Below are positions 26,340 through 35,073 of a stretch of DNA of 64,000 nucleotides, in pieces. The position numbers and the translations under genes were made by a program. Source of the DNA: Butyricimonas faecalis (lineage in GTDB: Bacteria > Bacteroidota > Bacteroidia > Bacteroidales > Marinifilaceae); NCBI RefSeq assembly GCF_003991565.1, contig NZ_CP032819.1:4526001-4590000 (forward strand), given 5' to 3'. The stretch's first letter is position 1, and each line of letters starts with the position of its first letter. Under the pieces are notes generated by a model that was not told the origin of the DNA, did not search any database, and saw only the letters and a program-made list of their open reading frames with translations.

Positions 26340-28550
26340 TTAGAATATTCCGAATTTTAAGCCTGCAAAATAGGTTCTTGGTAGGCCCGGGCCGTAAATG
26401 TAGCCGGAATCCCGGAATTCTCCCTTGTCGAAATCGTTCTGGTAGCTATCGAATATATTCTGCATCCCGATGTTGAACTGGATCGTGTAACCTTGGCCGA
26501 TCTTCATGTCGTATGCTAGTTTAATCGTGGTGTCGAAGAAGGAATCCGTTTTCTTCAGCACGTCTTTCTCGATGTACCCGGCCGAGTGCCCCACGTACAT
26601 CGGCCCCGTGTAAGTTCCGGAGAGGGCTACCGAGAGGTTTTTGAACGGGAGCAGGTTTAGCGTGGCGTAGCCGTATTGGTCGGGTGAGCGTAACAGTTTG
26701 CGGCAGGCTTTCACGTCGGGGTCTTTGCTCCACGCGACGGGTTCATCGTATTTACTGCTTTGCAGGGTGGCCCCGAATTGTAGTTGTACGGATTTGTGCG
26801 GGGCGATTTTGCCTTCAAGGTTGAATCCTTTCACCACGGCGTTCGACCCGTTACGGCGTTCCAGTATTTTATTCTCGTCGTCCGATTCGATTTCTTCCAG
26901 CACGAAGGGGTTGTGGAGGCTGGTGTAGAATCCTTCCAGTAGGAGGTTGATCTGTACGGGGCCCCAGGTGGTGTAGTAATCTACGGATGCACTGTAACTG
27001 CGGGAACGTTCGGTCTTCAAGTCCTTTGCCACTTGTATAAGGGTCACTTCCCCGCCGACGGCTGCCACGTGGAGGTCTTCATCGTAGGTTTGGGGAGCCC
27101 GGAATCCCTCGGAATAGCTCGCCCGCAGGCTTAAATCGGGGATCGGGTTATAACGAATGTTCAAGCGGGGACTGAATATCGGATCGTCGATTTTCGAGTT
27201 TTTATCCAGACGTCCGCCTAATAAAAAGCTGAACTGTCCGGTTTTCCATTCGTTTTGAAGGTACGCGCTGTACACGGAGACGTCTTGATTGATTTCCCTG
27301 CGATAACCCAGCATGAGGTCGTTTAGCTTGTTGTAGGAGTATTCTATTCCCGCGGTGAGGGAAGAGGGCATAAATAGGAAGTTGTCGAAGTCGTGGGAGT
27401 ACTGGGTTCCGCCTACAACCGTGAAGTCTTTGGTCTTCCCGTAAGCGTTCGTGTCTTGGCCGGCTCCATAGTAGGATTCGCGTCCTATGCTCTGGATGGA
27501 AGTGTAGACGTTCAAGTGGTGTTTGTAGTCCTTTGACGAGAGCGTGTAGTTCAAGCTCCCGCCGTGAATGTTGTGATCGGCTTGTTCTGCCACGTCGGCT
27601 TCGTGAGGTGGTCTGTCTAAATTGTTGCCTCCTCGACGGAATTCTTTGATATGATGGTATTCTAGGGTGAATTTACTGAAGTGGGTCGGTTTGTAATAAG
27701 TCTTGAAGCCGAGTGTCGTGTTGTTCATTTTTCCCAGTTCGGAAAAACCATCGTTGTCGTGGTCATAAGCCTGACGGTCGCGCACCATGCCGAACAGGTA
27801 GATTCCGGCATCCTGTTGATCGTTGACGATGGCCCCGTTGAAGGCGGTCACGTTGTCAAAGCTTTCCCCGTCGATGGCGGAAAGGGTGTGCCCAACCTGG
27901 AAAAAGTTGTACAAGGGTTCTTTCGTGATGATGTTGATTGTGCCGGCGATGGCGTTTGAACCGAAGAGGGCGGAACCACCACCCCGTAGTACCTCTACTC
28001 GTTCGATCATGTTGGCGGGAATTTGTTCCAAACCGTACACCCCGGCAAGTGAGCTGCACATGGGGCGACTGTCAATCAATATTTGGGAGTAGGGACCGTC
28101 CAGCCCGTTGATGCGCACTTGCTGGAAACCGCAGTTTTGGCAGTTATTTTCAACCCGTAGTCCCGGCTGGAAGTTTAATCCTTGGGACAAGCACACGGAG
28201 TTCGTGTTCTCGAATACTTTGGGTGATAGTACATTGACGATAACGGGGGCTTCCCTTCTATCCGTTTCATTCCGGTTTGCGGAGACCACGGCTCCATCGA
28301 GCATAACGGCATCCTCGCTGATTTCGAAGTTGACTTCCTGGGTTTTCCCTCGCACGATCATGATTTCTTTCTCTGCGCTTTTATAACTAACTCCTTGTAC
28401 ACGGAGTGTGTATTTTCCTTCCGGTAGGTTTTTCAAGAAAAAATGTCCGGTTTCGTCTGTGGCCGTACCGATGTTGGTTCCCTTCAACAATATGGTCATG
28501 AAGGGGAGATGTTCTCCGGTTTCTTTCAAGATAACGTGTCCGGTGATATG
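26340..28550 (-). pseudogene. TonB-dependent outer-membrane receptor, 5' end removed by prophage insertion
   Basis: About 735 residues remain. There is a carboxypeptidase-regulatory-like domain (GTNIGTATDETGHFFLKNLP), a plug (VRINGLDGPYSQILIDSRP, then NIITKEP) and a 22-strand-type barrel ending in Phe. The plug has two close Cys residues (NCQNC) and resembles vitamin B12/iron-siderophore-type receptors; the substrate is unknown. The signal peptide and start are absent. Upstream, the frame runs from the phage end without an ATG. The host part starts at CAT ATC ACC GGA, and the missing N-terminus must lie beyond 63985. As it stands it cannot be exported. Confidence 0.85.
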
Positions 28551-28560
28551 TAAGGGGGGT

Positions 28561-28574
28561 AAAACGAAATGCGA
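28561..28574 (+). repeat. Left-end transposase-binding-type repeat
   Basis: AAAACGAAATGCGA, 10 bp from the left end. It is the inverse of the three right-end copies. Partial copies occur at 28651-28662 (AAAAACGAAAAG) and 29001-29011 (AAAACGAAATG). The spacing resembles multiple MuA-binding sites in attL. Confidence 0.7.
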
Positions 28575-28788
28575 TAAATTGAGTTATTCCACATAAACGG
28601 AATAGCTTTGATATACAAATAGTTATGATTGAATAGGAGAGGAGAGAGGGAAAAACGAAAAGTTTACTCTGCTTTACTTTGGCTTTACTTTAGACTTTAC
28701 TCTGAATAGTTTGAACGCCTATCTGCTTTACACTGCAGCGAAAACTTAATATACGGTGGAGTAGGAGAGGAGAGGGGTGAGCACATTG

Positions 28789-28828
28789 GCCGCAGAACGC
28801 TTTTATTTAAGCGGATTGCGGCTTTTTT
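28789..28828 (+). terminator. Intrinsic terminator near the phage left end
   Basis: GCCGCA (28789-28794) pairs with TGCGGC (28817-28822) and an inner CGCTT/AAGCG stem, followed by six T residues. It would stop transcripts entering from the host side. No gene is visible between 28551 and 29268. That stretch holds end repeats, this terminator, three copies of TAGGAGAGG (28634, 28762, 28897) and the 12-bp repeat cluster. Confidence 0.6.
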
Positions 28829-28951
28829 ATGCTCTGTTGATAGGATTATCATTTCATATTAAAATAGCCTGAATTCGGCGTTCAAAATAGCGGAAATAGG
28901 AGAGGGGCAAATGGTATTCATTTGAGGGTGGAATATTGCGTTTTTTAGGGG

Positions 28952-29040
28952 TTGGTTGTGCATTTGGTTGTGCGTTTGGTTGTGCATTTTTGTAATAAAA
29001 AAAACGAAATGTTTTTAATGGTTGTGCATTTGGTTGTGCA
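28952..29040 (+). repeat. Cluster of 12-bp repeats (TTGGTTGTGCAT)
   Basis: Three tandem copies of TTGGTTGTGCA/G start at 28952, 28964 and 28976; two more lie at 29018 and 29030, all in the same direction with a 12-bp period. A spacer containing AAAACGAAATG separates the groups. They look like a protein-binding array (transposition enhancer or repressor sites). No coding function is likely. Confidence 0.75.
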
Positions 29041-29268
29041 TTTCCCGTTAAAAATAGACGTGTTTAGATATAGAAATTGCCTATTTATTAGCTGTTTTAT
29101 AGTTGTTTTGTGGTTTTCAGAGGGGGAAAATACCATAAAAAAATAATAGAAATCAGCATATATTGTTGTTTAATATGCTGATATACAATATAATGAATAA
29201 CTGATTCTTATTTGATAAAAATCAAAAGTGCGTGTGCAGCTAATATTTGGGACACTTTTTCCCGAAAA

Positions 29269-29652
29269 TTATACGACATCTGCACATATTGCATCGGGTG
29301 CAGCCGATTGTTGTGTACCCAATAACTTTACTTGTTCTTTTAATTTGCCGATTTCCTCTGCTTGTTCTGCGATTTTCTCTATAAAGTAGTGGGTGTTTTG
29401 GTCGGGAGGTGTGTATTGCGTCTGAGAGGTAGAATTATACAGCATCTCCCCTCTTTCCATTAATAACCACTCTGCTGATATATTCGCATTTGCGCATACT
29501 TTTTCGAGGACATCATAAGATGGCTTACCTTGCCTCGTACCTACAACATTCTCAATCACAGTAGCAGATACACCTATTGCGTTGGCAAAAGCTCGTTTGT
29601 TTCCGCCGTACAATTCTTTGATAATATGGTTCATTCGTTCATTTATAGTCAT
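29269..29652 (-). CDS. Phage repressor (HTH, lysogeny control)
   Basis: 127 residues. The N-terminal helix-turn-helix (NKRAFANAIGVSATVIENVV, then GTRQGKPSYDVLEKVC) is of the lambda-repressor/XRE type. A Ser/Thr/Gln/Pro-rich hinge follows, then a coiled coil (EKIAEQAEEIGKLKEQVKLL) for oligomerisation. It is the only early gene on the minus strand and faces a divergent early operon across palindromic operators, like Mu c. The ribosome site TAGGAGAGG lies directly before ATG. Confidence 0.82.
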   Translation of the reverse strand: MTINERMNHIIKELYGGNKRAFANAIGVSATVIENVVGTRQGKPSYDVLEKVCANANISAEWLLMERGEMLYNSTSQTQYTPPDQNTHYFIEKIAEQAEEIGKLKEQVKLLGTQQSAAPDAICADVV

Positions 29653-29678
29653 ACCTCTCCTATTTTATTTGCGCAAAA

Positions 29679-29732
29679 GCGAATAAAATATTCGCAATTA
29701 CTTGTTTTATTCGCAAATGCGAATTATATTTG
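29679..29732 (+). promoter_or_regulatory. Early promoter overlapped by palindromic operators
   Basis: Two palindromes share the half-site ATTCGC: GCGAATAAAATATTCGC (29679-29695) and ATTCGCAAATGCGAAT (29709-29724). The second fills the spacer between CTTG (29701-29704) and the -7 box TATATTTG (29725-29732), whose 20-nt spacing fits Bacteroides promoters. A repressor bound there would block the early operon. This is the probable lysis-lysogeny switch. Confidence 0.75.
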
Positions 29733-29812
29733 CAGCACGATAACAATGTAAACGGCTGTAAAAGTACAAAAAGCGGTTGATATTGCAATGAATAACTAAT
29801 AAAAACAGAATT

Positions 29813-30022
29813 ATGCAAGCAATTAAGGTACAAATCTATTTTTCGGAATGGGAAAAAGTAAGTGATTTTATTTCTGAAATAAATATAGATGAAGAAATGG
29901 CGGCTTACGCTATTGATAACAGAACTATGGTGATAGCGACAGTTGGAGAGTGTTCTATGGCCTATGCAAAGGCACAGCTGAAAACTTGGTTTAGTGATCC
30001 TACTATTGAAACCATTAAATAA
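29813..30022 (+). CDS. Small early phage protein
   Basis: 69 residues, first gene of the early operon, about 75 nt downstream of the predicted start point. A beta-strand opening (IKVQIYFSEWEKVSDFI) and a helix ending. No family is recognised. Confidence 0.55.
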   Translation: MQAIKVQIYFSEWEKVSDFISEINIDEEMAAYAIDNRTMVIATVGECSMAYAKAQLKTWFSDPTIETIK

Positions 30023-30029
30023 GAAAAAC

Positions 30030-30215
30030 ATGAAAAAGAGAATTGTAGTTGAGTACGGGAAAATATCCCAAATCTCAAAAGATTTTAAGGTGACGAGGCA
30101 GGCCGTTTATAAGGCATTGAATTATTTGAGTAATAGTTCTAAGGCTACATTAATCCGAAAGGTAGCCATTGAACGTGGAGGCGTTGAAATCGGTGATCAA
30201 AAGGAAACGGCATGA
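30030..30215 (+). CDS. Small HTH protein (Ner-like candidate)
   Basis: 61 residues from ATG 30030. KISQISKDFKVTRQAVYKAL reads as a helix-turn-helix (recognition helix RQAVYKALNYL). Position directly after the operator region in the early operon matches Mu ner, a negative regulator of early transcription. That role is inference. Confidence 0.6.
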   Translation: MKKRIVVEYGKISQISKDFKVTRQAVYKALNYLSNSSKATLIRKVAIERGGVEIGDQKETA

Positions 30216-30289
30216 AAAGGATGTTTTTGCTCCTTTTGGGAGATGAGTTTAAAGAGTATTTCTCTTTGACTACAAAGTAAAAGTTTTAT

Positions 30290-30436
30290 GTGTGGTATTT
30301 CTGCTTGAGTTTCTGTTTTTTGTGTATAACAGATGATAGTCCGATTTGGGCGATTATAGTGGTGGTTTTGAATTTTGCTAATGCCGCCCGTCTGATTAAA
30401 AAAGTACCAATTTCAACCGATGACAAAGATATTTAA
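30290..30436 (+). CDS. Possible small membrane protein
   Basis: A 48-codon frame with a GTG start, hydrophobic (WYFCLSFCFLCI, then WAIIVVVLNFANAARL). The codons KFY before it are in frame but preceded by a TAA, so the original start may be lost. A 22-codon frame (30212-30280) precedes it in the same frame. Weak evidence. Confidence 0.3.
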   Translation: MWYFCLSFCFLCITDDSPIWAIIVVVLNFANAARLIKKVPISTDDKDI

Positions 30437-30446
30437 AATAGGTGAA

Positions 30447-30489
30447 TCCCGGACGGTCTTTTGAGGTGGTTCGATTCCGCCTCCGGGGA
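30447..30489 (+). tRNA. tRNA minihelix-like element (acceptor stem plus T-arm only)
   Basis: TCCCGGA (30447-30453) pairs over 7 bp, with one T-G pair, with TCCGGGG (30482-30488). Next to it GGTGG/CCGCC forms a 5-bp stem around the loop TTCGATT, an exact T-loop consensus (TTCRANY). Only 11 nt (CGGTCTTTTGA) replace the D and anticodon arms. The element lies just before the transposase start at 30506. It is either a tRNA remnant or a tRNA-mimic in the transposase leader. It is not a functional tRNA. Confidence 0.45.
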
Positions 30490-30505
30490 CTAAGATTTTA
30501 AAATA

Positions 30506-32584
30506 ATGGAGTATTTCAATAAAATAGTATGCGTAACAGTTCAGGAATTAACCAGCTCTGAAAATGGAGAACCGGTGATTTCATTATGGACGCTTTATTC
30601 TTTAATTCGGAGAGGTAAGGCTCAACGGGTTAATAGAGGCGGTGGTCTTGATAATTACGCTCTTATTGATTACTTGTCCTTACCTGAACGTTACCGGATC
30701 CGCTTTGAGCAAAAGTATGGGGATCCGGTGGAGTTAATCAAAGAGAAGTGTATGAAAAACAGGCTTAAAATAGATGAAGCAGCCCGGATATTCTTTGAGG
30801 ATTACCGGTATGATAAGGCCGGGGAGTTAGTAAGTCTCACAGAACCCAAAAAAGCTGAATATACCATCAACGCCTCAGTACTGAACGAGTTGATATCGAT
30901 CCTGAATGACCGGGAGGGCTATCGCAAGGCTTTGGGTGGAAGTACAAAGAAAGTATGGGAAACGATTATCGGAACGGCAGACCGCCTCCGTGACTCTTAT
31001 GGCCATACGCTACCTGAAAACGCCGCCCGGCTGAAAGACAAAATAAACCAATACAAAAAAGAGGGTTACTCCTGCTTGATCAGCAAGAAAATGGGAAATG
31101 GCAATACCCTGAAAATAACCGAGGAAGCCGGTAACATGATTATAGCGTTAAAGCGGAGCAGCGTTCCCGTTTATACAGATGCTCAAATATTCGTGGAATT
31201 CAACCGGATTGCAGATGAGAAAGGTTGGAAGCAGCTCCGGAGCATTCAGAGCCTCCGGCAATTCCTGAACCGTCCTGACATCGAACCGTTATGGTACGAT
31301 GCCGTTCACGGGGAGCTGAAAGCTCACCAGCGTTACAGCCGCAAGAATAAAACCGAGCTTCCCTCGATGCGTGACTCCTTGTGGTATGGTGATGGTACGA
31401 AAATCAATTTGTACTATAAAGACTATGACAAGGACGGTAAGCTGGTGGTTCGTACCACTCAGGTTTACGAGGTCATCGATGCTTATTCGGAGGTATTTTT
31501 GGGATACCATATTTCAGACAGCGAGGACTACGAGGCGCAATATAATGCCTACCGCATGGCCATTCAGGTATCAGGTCATAAGCCTTACGAGCTGGTGCAT
31601 GATAATCAGGGAGGCCACAAGAAACTGCAGAATAGCCATTTCTTTGATAAGATTGTCGGCCATGTTCATAGAACCACGGCTCCATACAGCGGGCAATCCA
31701 AAACGATAGAGAGCGTTTTCGGACGTTTTCAGGCTGAGGTTCTGCATAAGGATTGGAGGTTCACCGGTCAAAATATCACCACCAAAAAGGACACGAGCCG
31801 CCCGAATTTAGAGCGTATCGAGGCGAACAAGGATAAACTTTACACTTTGGCCGAACTGAAAGCAGCATACGCTGCCGCCCGGAAAGAATGGAACGAAAGC
31901 AAGCATTTTGCTACCGGGGTGAACCGCATCGAGATGTACCAAAATAGCGTGAACCCTGATACCCCGACAGTGGGTGTTCTCGACATGATCGAGATGTTTT
32001 GGGTGATGACTGATAAACCCTCCACTTACACAGATAACGGTCTGAAAATAACCATTAAAAAACGTGAGTTTACATACGAGGTTTACGAGGTTCCGGGTGT
32101 TCCCGACCATGAATTCCTAAGAAAAAACAGAGGGCAAAAGTTCTACACCATGTACGATCCTTATGACCATACTTCGGTACGGCTATACAAGAAAGATAAA
32201 GCCGGAGAGCTGCGATTTGTACGAACTGCAGAGCCTTATATCGTCATCCACCGGAATATTCAGGAACAGACCGAGGGCGAAATGTCCTTTATCCGCCGGA
32301 ATATAGAGGCGAACACGGAGGATCGCATCGAGCGTCAGGTTGATGCACGTATCATCGAGCAGGCGCACGGCGTGAGTATGGAACAACAGGGACTCAAACG
32401 TCCGAAATTGAAAGGTGCAAAGAGCGAAACGGAGCGTGAAATTGAACGCCGAGTCCGCCGGTACAGTCAGGATCCGGAACAGCTCTCCGCCGGTAAGGTG
32501 ACAAAGCTAATAAGCAACATCACGTTTGACCAGCTGAATGGTGACATCCGCCTGAATGAAAAGAAAGTAGCAGGAAAATTATAA
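30506..32584 (+). CDS. MuA-type DDE transposase
   Basis: 692 residues. The N-terminal part contains a MuA-like DNA-binding region (residues ~10-60, helical) and further helical domains. The rve/integrase core shows D296 in WYGDGTKI, D366 in VHDNQGG and E402 in KTIESVFGRFQ, with exactly 35 residues between the last two: a D-D-35-E triad. The C-terminal region has a beta-barrel-like part and a basic tail that in Mu contacts MuB. It carries out replicative transposition and integration of the phage genome. Confidence 0.94.
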   Translation: MEYFNKIVCVTVQELTSSENGEPVISLWTLYSLIRRGKAQRVNRGGGLDNYALIDYLSLPERYRIRFEQKYGDPVELIKEKCMKNRLKIDEAARIFFEDYRYDKAGELVSLTEPKKAEYTINASVLNELISILNDREGYRKALGGSTKKVWETIIGTADRLRDSYGHTLPENAARLKDKINQYKKEGYSCLISKKMGNGNTLKITEEAGNMIIALKRSSVPVYTDAQIFVEFNRIADEKGWKQLRSIQSLRQFLNRPDIEPLWYDAVHGELKAHQRYSRKNKTELPSMRDSLWYGDGTKINLYYKDYDKDGKLVVRTTQVYEVIDAYSEVFLGYHISDSEDYEAQYNAYRMAIQVSGHKPYELVHDNQGGHKKLQNSHFFDKIVGHVHRTTAPYSGQSKTIESVFGRFQAEVLHKDWRFTGQNITTKKDTSRPNLERIEANKDKLYTLAELKAAYAAARKEWNESKHFATGVNRIEMYQNSVNPDTPTVGVLDMIEMFWVMTDKPSTYTDNGLKITIKKREFTYEVYEVPGVPDHEFLRKNRGQKFYTMYDPYDHTSVRLYKKDKAGELRFVRTAEPYIVIHRNIQEQTEGEMSFIRRNIEANTEDRIERQVDARIIEQAHGVSMEQQGLKRPKLKGAKSETEREIERRVRRYSQDPEQLSAGKVTKLISNITFDQLNGDIRLNEKKVAGKL

Positions 32585-32595
32585 TTCTAAATAAA

Positions 32596-33477
32596 ATGAA
32601 CAGTACAATGACACAGCAAGAGAAAGACAGTATCCGTGAAGCTCTCCGGGTATATGCAGCAAAGTATTCCAGCCAAAAAAAGGCTGCGGCAAGTTTGAAC
32701 GGCGTATCTGCCGGGACATTGAGTGCCGTGGTTAACGGCAAGTATGAGAGTATCAGTGATGATATGTTCCGCAATATCATCTCTCAGATAACCCCTGCAG
32801 CTGCGGCCACCGGTTGGCAGCTCGTGGAAACGAACTCCTTTCAGGAGATATGGTATGCCCTGAGCGATGCGCAGGAATTTAAAAAAGTCCGCTGGATCGT
32901 GGGTGGTGCGGGATGTGGCAAAACAACGACAGCCACCATGTACGCACAAAAGAATCATGAGGTGTTCGTCATCCTTTGTGATGAGGATATGCGGAAAGGT
33001 GATTTTGTTCGGGAGATCGCCCGTAAACTCGGTTTTAAGACTTGCGGGATGCGTATCCGTGAAATATTGGACTTGGCCATCGAGAGCATCATACAGATGG
33101 AAAATCCACTTTTGGTGTTCGATGAGGGTGATAAGTTGAATGATAACGTGTTTCACTACTTTATCAACCTGTATAACCGGCTGGAGGGCAAATGCGGGAT
33201 TACTTTCTTATCCACCGATTACATCCAGCATCGTATTGACTGCGGTTTGAACCACAACCGGAAAGGCTATAACGAGATTTATTCCCGCATTGGGCGTAAG
33301 TTCTTTGAGCTGGAACCAACCTCCCATAATGATGTATTTGCCATTTGCCAAGCCAACGGACTGATGGATAAAAAACTTATTGCAAACGTGATCGATGTGA
33401 CGGAAAAATCGGAGTTTGATTTGCGATGCGTGAAAGATGCCATTCACCGGGAGAAAAAGGTGGCGGCAGCGAAATAG
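32596..33477 (+). CDS. MuB-type AAA+ ATPase, target-DNA selector
   Basis: 293 residues. An N-terminal helix-turn-helix (AAASLNGVSAGTLSAVVNGK, about 30-49) is as in MuB. Walker A is GGAGCGKT (103-110). Walker B is PLLVFDEGDK with D176/E177. A C-terminal helical domain follows. MuB binds target DNA, activates MuA and gives target immunity. It follows the transposase gene by 11 nt. Confidence 0.9.
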   Translation: MNSTMTQQEKDSIREALRVYAAKYSSQKKAAASLNGVSAGTLSAVVNGKYESISDDMFRNIISQITPAAAATGWQLVETNSFQEIWYALSDAQEFKKVRWIVGGAGCGKTTTATMYAQKNHEVFVILCDEDMRKGDFVREIARKLGFKTCGMRIREILDLAIESIIQMENPLLVFDEGDKLNDNVFHYFINLYNRLEGKCGITFLSTDYIQHRIDCGLNHNRKGYNEIYSRIGRKFFELEPTSHNDVFAICQANGLMDKKLIANVIDVTEKSEFDLRCVKDAIHREKKVAAAK

Positions 33478-33488
33478 TATAAAACCCT

Positions 33489-33518
33489 GTTCAAACGCTG
33501 GTTGAACGGCGTTTGAAC
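33489..33518. repeat. Inverted repeat GTTCAAACGC/GCGTTTGAAC
   Basis: A perfect 10-bp inverted repeat with a 10-nt spacer right after the MuB gene and before the next start at 33535. No T-run follows, so a terminator is doubtful; a protein-binding site or RNA-stability hairpin is likelier. Related CGTTCAAA cores occur at 28709, 28877 and 53550 in this phage. Confidence 0.55.
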
Positions 33519-33534
33519 GTAATTCAAAAAATAT

Positions 33535-33738
33535 ATGAGCAAAATTGAAGAAGTCTTTAGAGGTTTAGGAAGAACAGAGAAAGCGAAATTTATTTCGCAA
33601 AATATTGATTACGCAAATGCGGATGCAATAGCCGAGTATGTAAGTGCCTACCTTTTCGATGTCCTTAAAGATGTCGGAAACGATGAATATGTAGCAACGT
33701 ACCTTAAAGAAAAAGGTTACAAAGTGACAAAGGAGTAA
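33535..33738 (+). CDS. Small phage protein
   Basis: 67 residues, helical and acidic, beginning MSKIEEVFRGLGRTEKAKFI. No family is recognised. It lies in the replication/accessory operon, 8 nt before the next gene. Confidence 0.5.
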   Translation: MSKIEEVFRGLGRTEKAKFISQNIDYANADAIAEYVSAYLFDVLKDVGNDEYVATYLKEKGYKVTKE

Positions 33739-33746
33739 CAATTCAA

Positions 33747-34202
33747 ATGAGAATATATATGAAACAAATTGTTTTACCACTCGCAAGCCGGTTTCCGGTA
33801 GGCCATTTTAAAAGAGGCCAACTCACCGGCTTTCCTGAGAAAGTAATTAAAGGAACCAAGATCCACACGTTTCGTGAGGATCCGGGCAAATGGGCGTACA
33901 ACGTGGAGCTTATCAACTCCCATAATGCGGAGCTATCTATCCGCCGGTGGATTGGCCGTCCTTATCACACTCCGCAGCTGGAGGTGAAAAGATTGAAGAA
34001 AATCGGTATCCAGCAGGTGCAAATGACATGGGACTCCGATATCGAGCAGCCGACCGTTTTCATAGACGGAAAACGTATCCTAAACGTGGAGCAGCTGGCT
34101 GCTAATGACGGGATGACTCTCGATGATTTCGTGAGCTGGTTTTTTAAGACCTCCAACACATTCGAGGGAGTGATTATTCATTTTACAGATTTCAGATATT
34201 GA
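33747..34202 (+). CDS. Phage protein, possible ASCH/PUA-like domain
   Basis: 151 residues. IKGTKIHTFREDPGKW resembles the 'KIHTIR' core of ASCH-like RNA-binding domains, in which a Lys, His and Arg line a pocket. The second half is helical with a DDFVSWFF motif. ATG codons at 33747 and 33759. The role is unknown. Confidence 0.4.
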   Translation: MRIYMKQIVLPLASRFPVGHFKRGQLTGFPEKVIKGTKIHTFREDPGKWAYNVELINSHNAELSIRRWIGRPYHTPQLEVKRLKKIGIQQVQMTWDSDIEQPTVFIDGKRILNVEQLAANDGMTLDDFVSWFFKTSNTFEGVIIHFTDFRY

Positions 34203-34205
34203 TTT

Positions 34206-34826
34206 ATGGCACGGGCATTATCGGTAACAGAAGCAGTAAGCATGAAGAAAGAAACGCTCAAGCTGACAGGCGCATGGGCGGACGCTTTCGGAGAGCCTGA
34301 ACGGATTGGCGTTTGGTTTATTTGGGGCAATAGTGGTAACGGGAAAAGCAGCTTTGTCATGCAGCTTTGTAAAGAGCTGGCAAAGTTTGGGCGGGTGGCT
34401 TATGACAGCCTCGAAGAGGGTGCGAGCCTCACCATGCAGAACACGCTCCGCCGTTTCAACATGGCCGAGGTAAACCGCCGTTTCCAGCTGCTTGACTGTG
34501 AGCCGATGTCCGAGCTTGGTGAAAGAATGGATAAGCATAAAAGCCCCGATTTTTACGTCATTGACAGTTTCCAATACACCCAAATGAGCTATAAAGAATA
34601 CATCAAATTTAAGGAGGCGCACCGGAACAAGCTGCTGATTTTTATCAGCCATGCAGATGGCCGGAACCCTGATGGTCGGAGCGCAAAGAAAGTGATGTAT
34701 GATGCCGCCCTGAAAATTTACGTGGAGGGGTTTCGGGCTTTCTCGAAAGGCCGCTTTTTCGGCTCCGTGGGGCATTTTACAATTTGGGATGAGGGTGCGG
34801 TAAGATATTGGGGAGATAACGCTTAA
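34206..34826 (+). CDS. RecA/RadA-like P-loop ATPase
   Basis: 206 residues. Walker A is GNSGNGKSS (41-49), Walker B DFYVIDSFQY with D120, and a sensor-like strand LLIFISHADGR follows. The shape is that of a short RecA-core ATPase common in phage replication modules. It could act with the MuB protein, or in recombination or helicase loading. The specific role is unknown. Confidence 0.65.
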   Translation: MARALSVTEAVSMKKETLKLTGAWADAFGEPERIGVWFIWGNSGNGKSSFVMQLCKELAKFGRVAYDSLEEGASLTMQNTLRRFNMAEVNRRFQLLDCEPMSELGERMDKHKSPDFYVIDSFQYTQMSYKEYIKFKEAHRNKLLIFISHADGRNPDGRSAKKVMYDAALKIYVEGFRAFSKGRFFGSVGHFTIWDEGAVRYWGDNA

Positions 34827-34837
34827 AACGAACGGAA

Positions 34838-35065
34838 ATGAGTAAAAATAATCAAGTTATAACGATTTCGCCTCCCATGTTTATCGGGGAGGGAAATCAG
34901 AAAGAAAGTATCTCCAGCAAAGGCCACCGGTGTAGCTATTGCCACGGTAACGGTTTCTTTTGGGGAGAGGAACAACGGGAACGGGTGAAAGTTGATTGCC
35001 CGGTCTGCAAAGGTAGCGGTAAACTCGATGCCGTGATAACTATCGAGTGGAAACCTGCAAAATAG
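34838..35065 (+). CDS. Small DnaJ-type zinc-finger protein
   Basis: 75 residues with CSYCHGNG and CPVCKGSG, the two CxxCxGxG halves of one DnaJ-type zinc module. No J domain is present. A related protein is encoded at 37676. Confidence 0.6.
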   Translation: MSKNNQVITISPPMFIGEGNQKESISSKGHRCSYCHGNGFFWGEEQRERVKVDCPVCKGSGKLDAVITIEWKPAK

Positions 35066-35073
35066 AATGAACG

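Noticed and set aside
28952..29040. Possible CRISPR array in the short repeat cluster
   Set aside because: Units are 12 bp without unique spacers, and no cas genes are present.
28952..29146. 64-codon frame across the 12-bp repeats
   Set aside because: It merely translates the direct repeats (VVHLVVRLVVHF) and has no ribosome site.
30447..30489. Functional tRNA gene
   Set aside because: The D and anticodon arms are missing, so it cannot decode; kept only as a tRNA-like fold.
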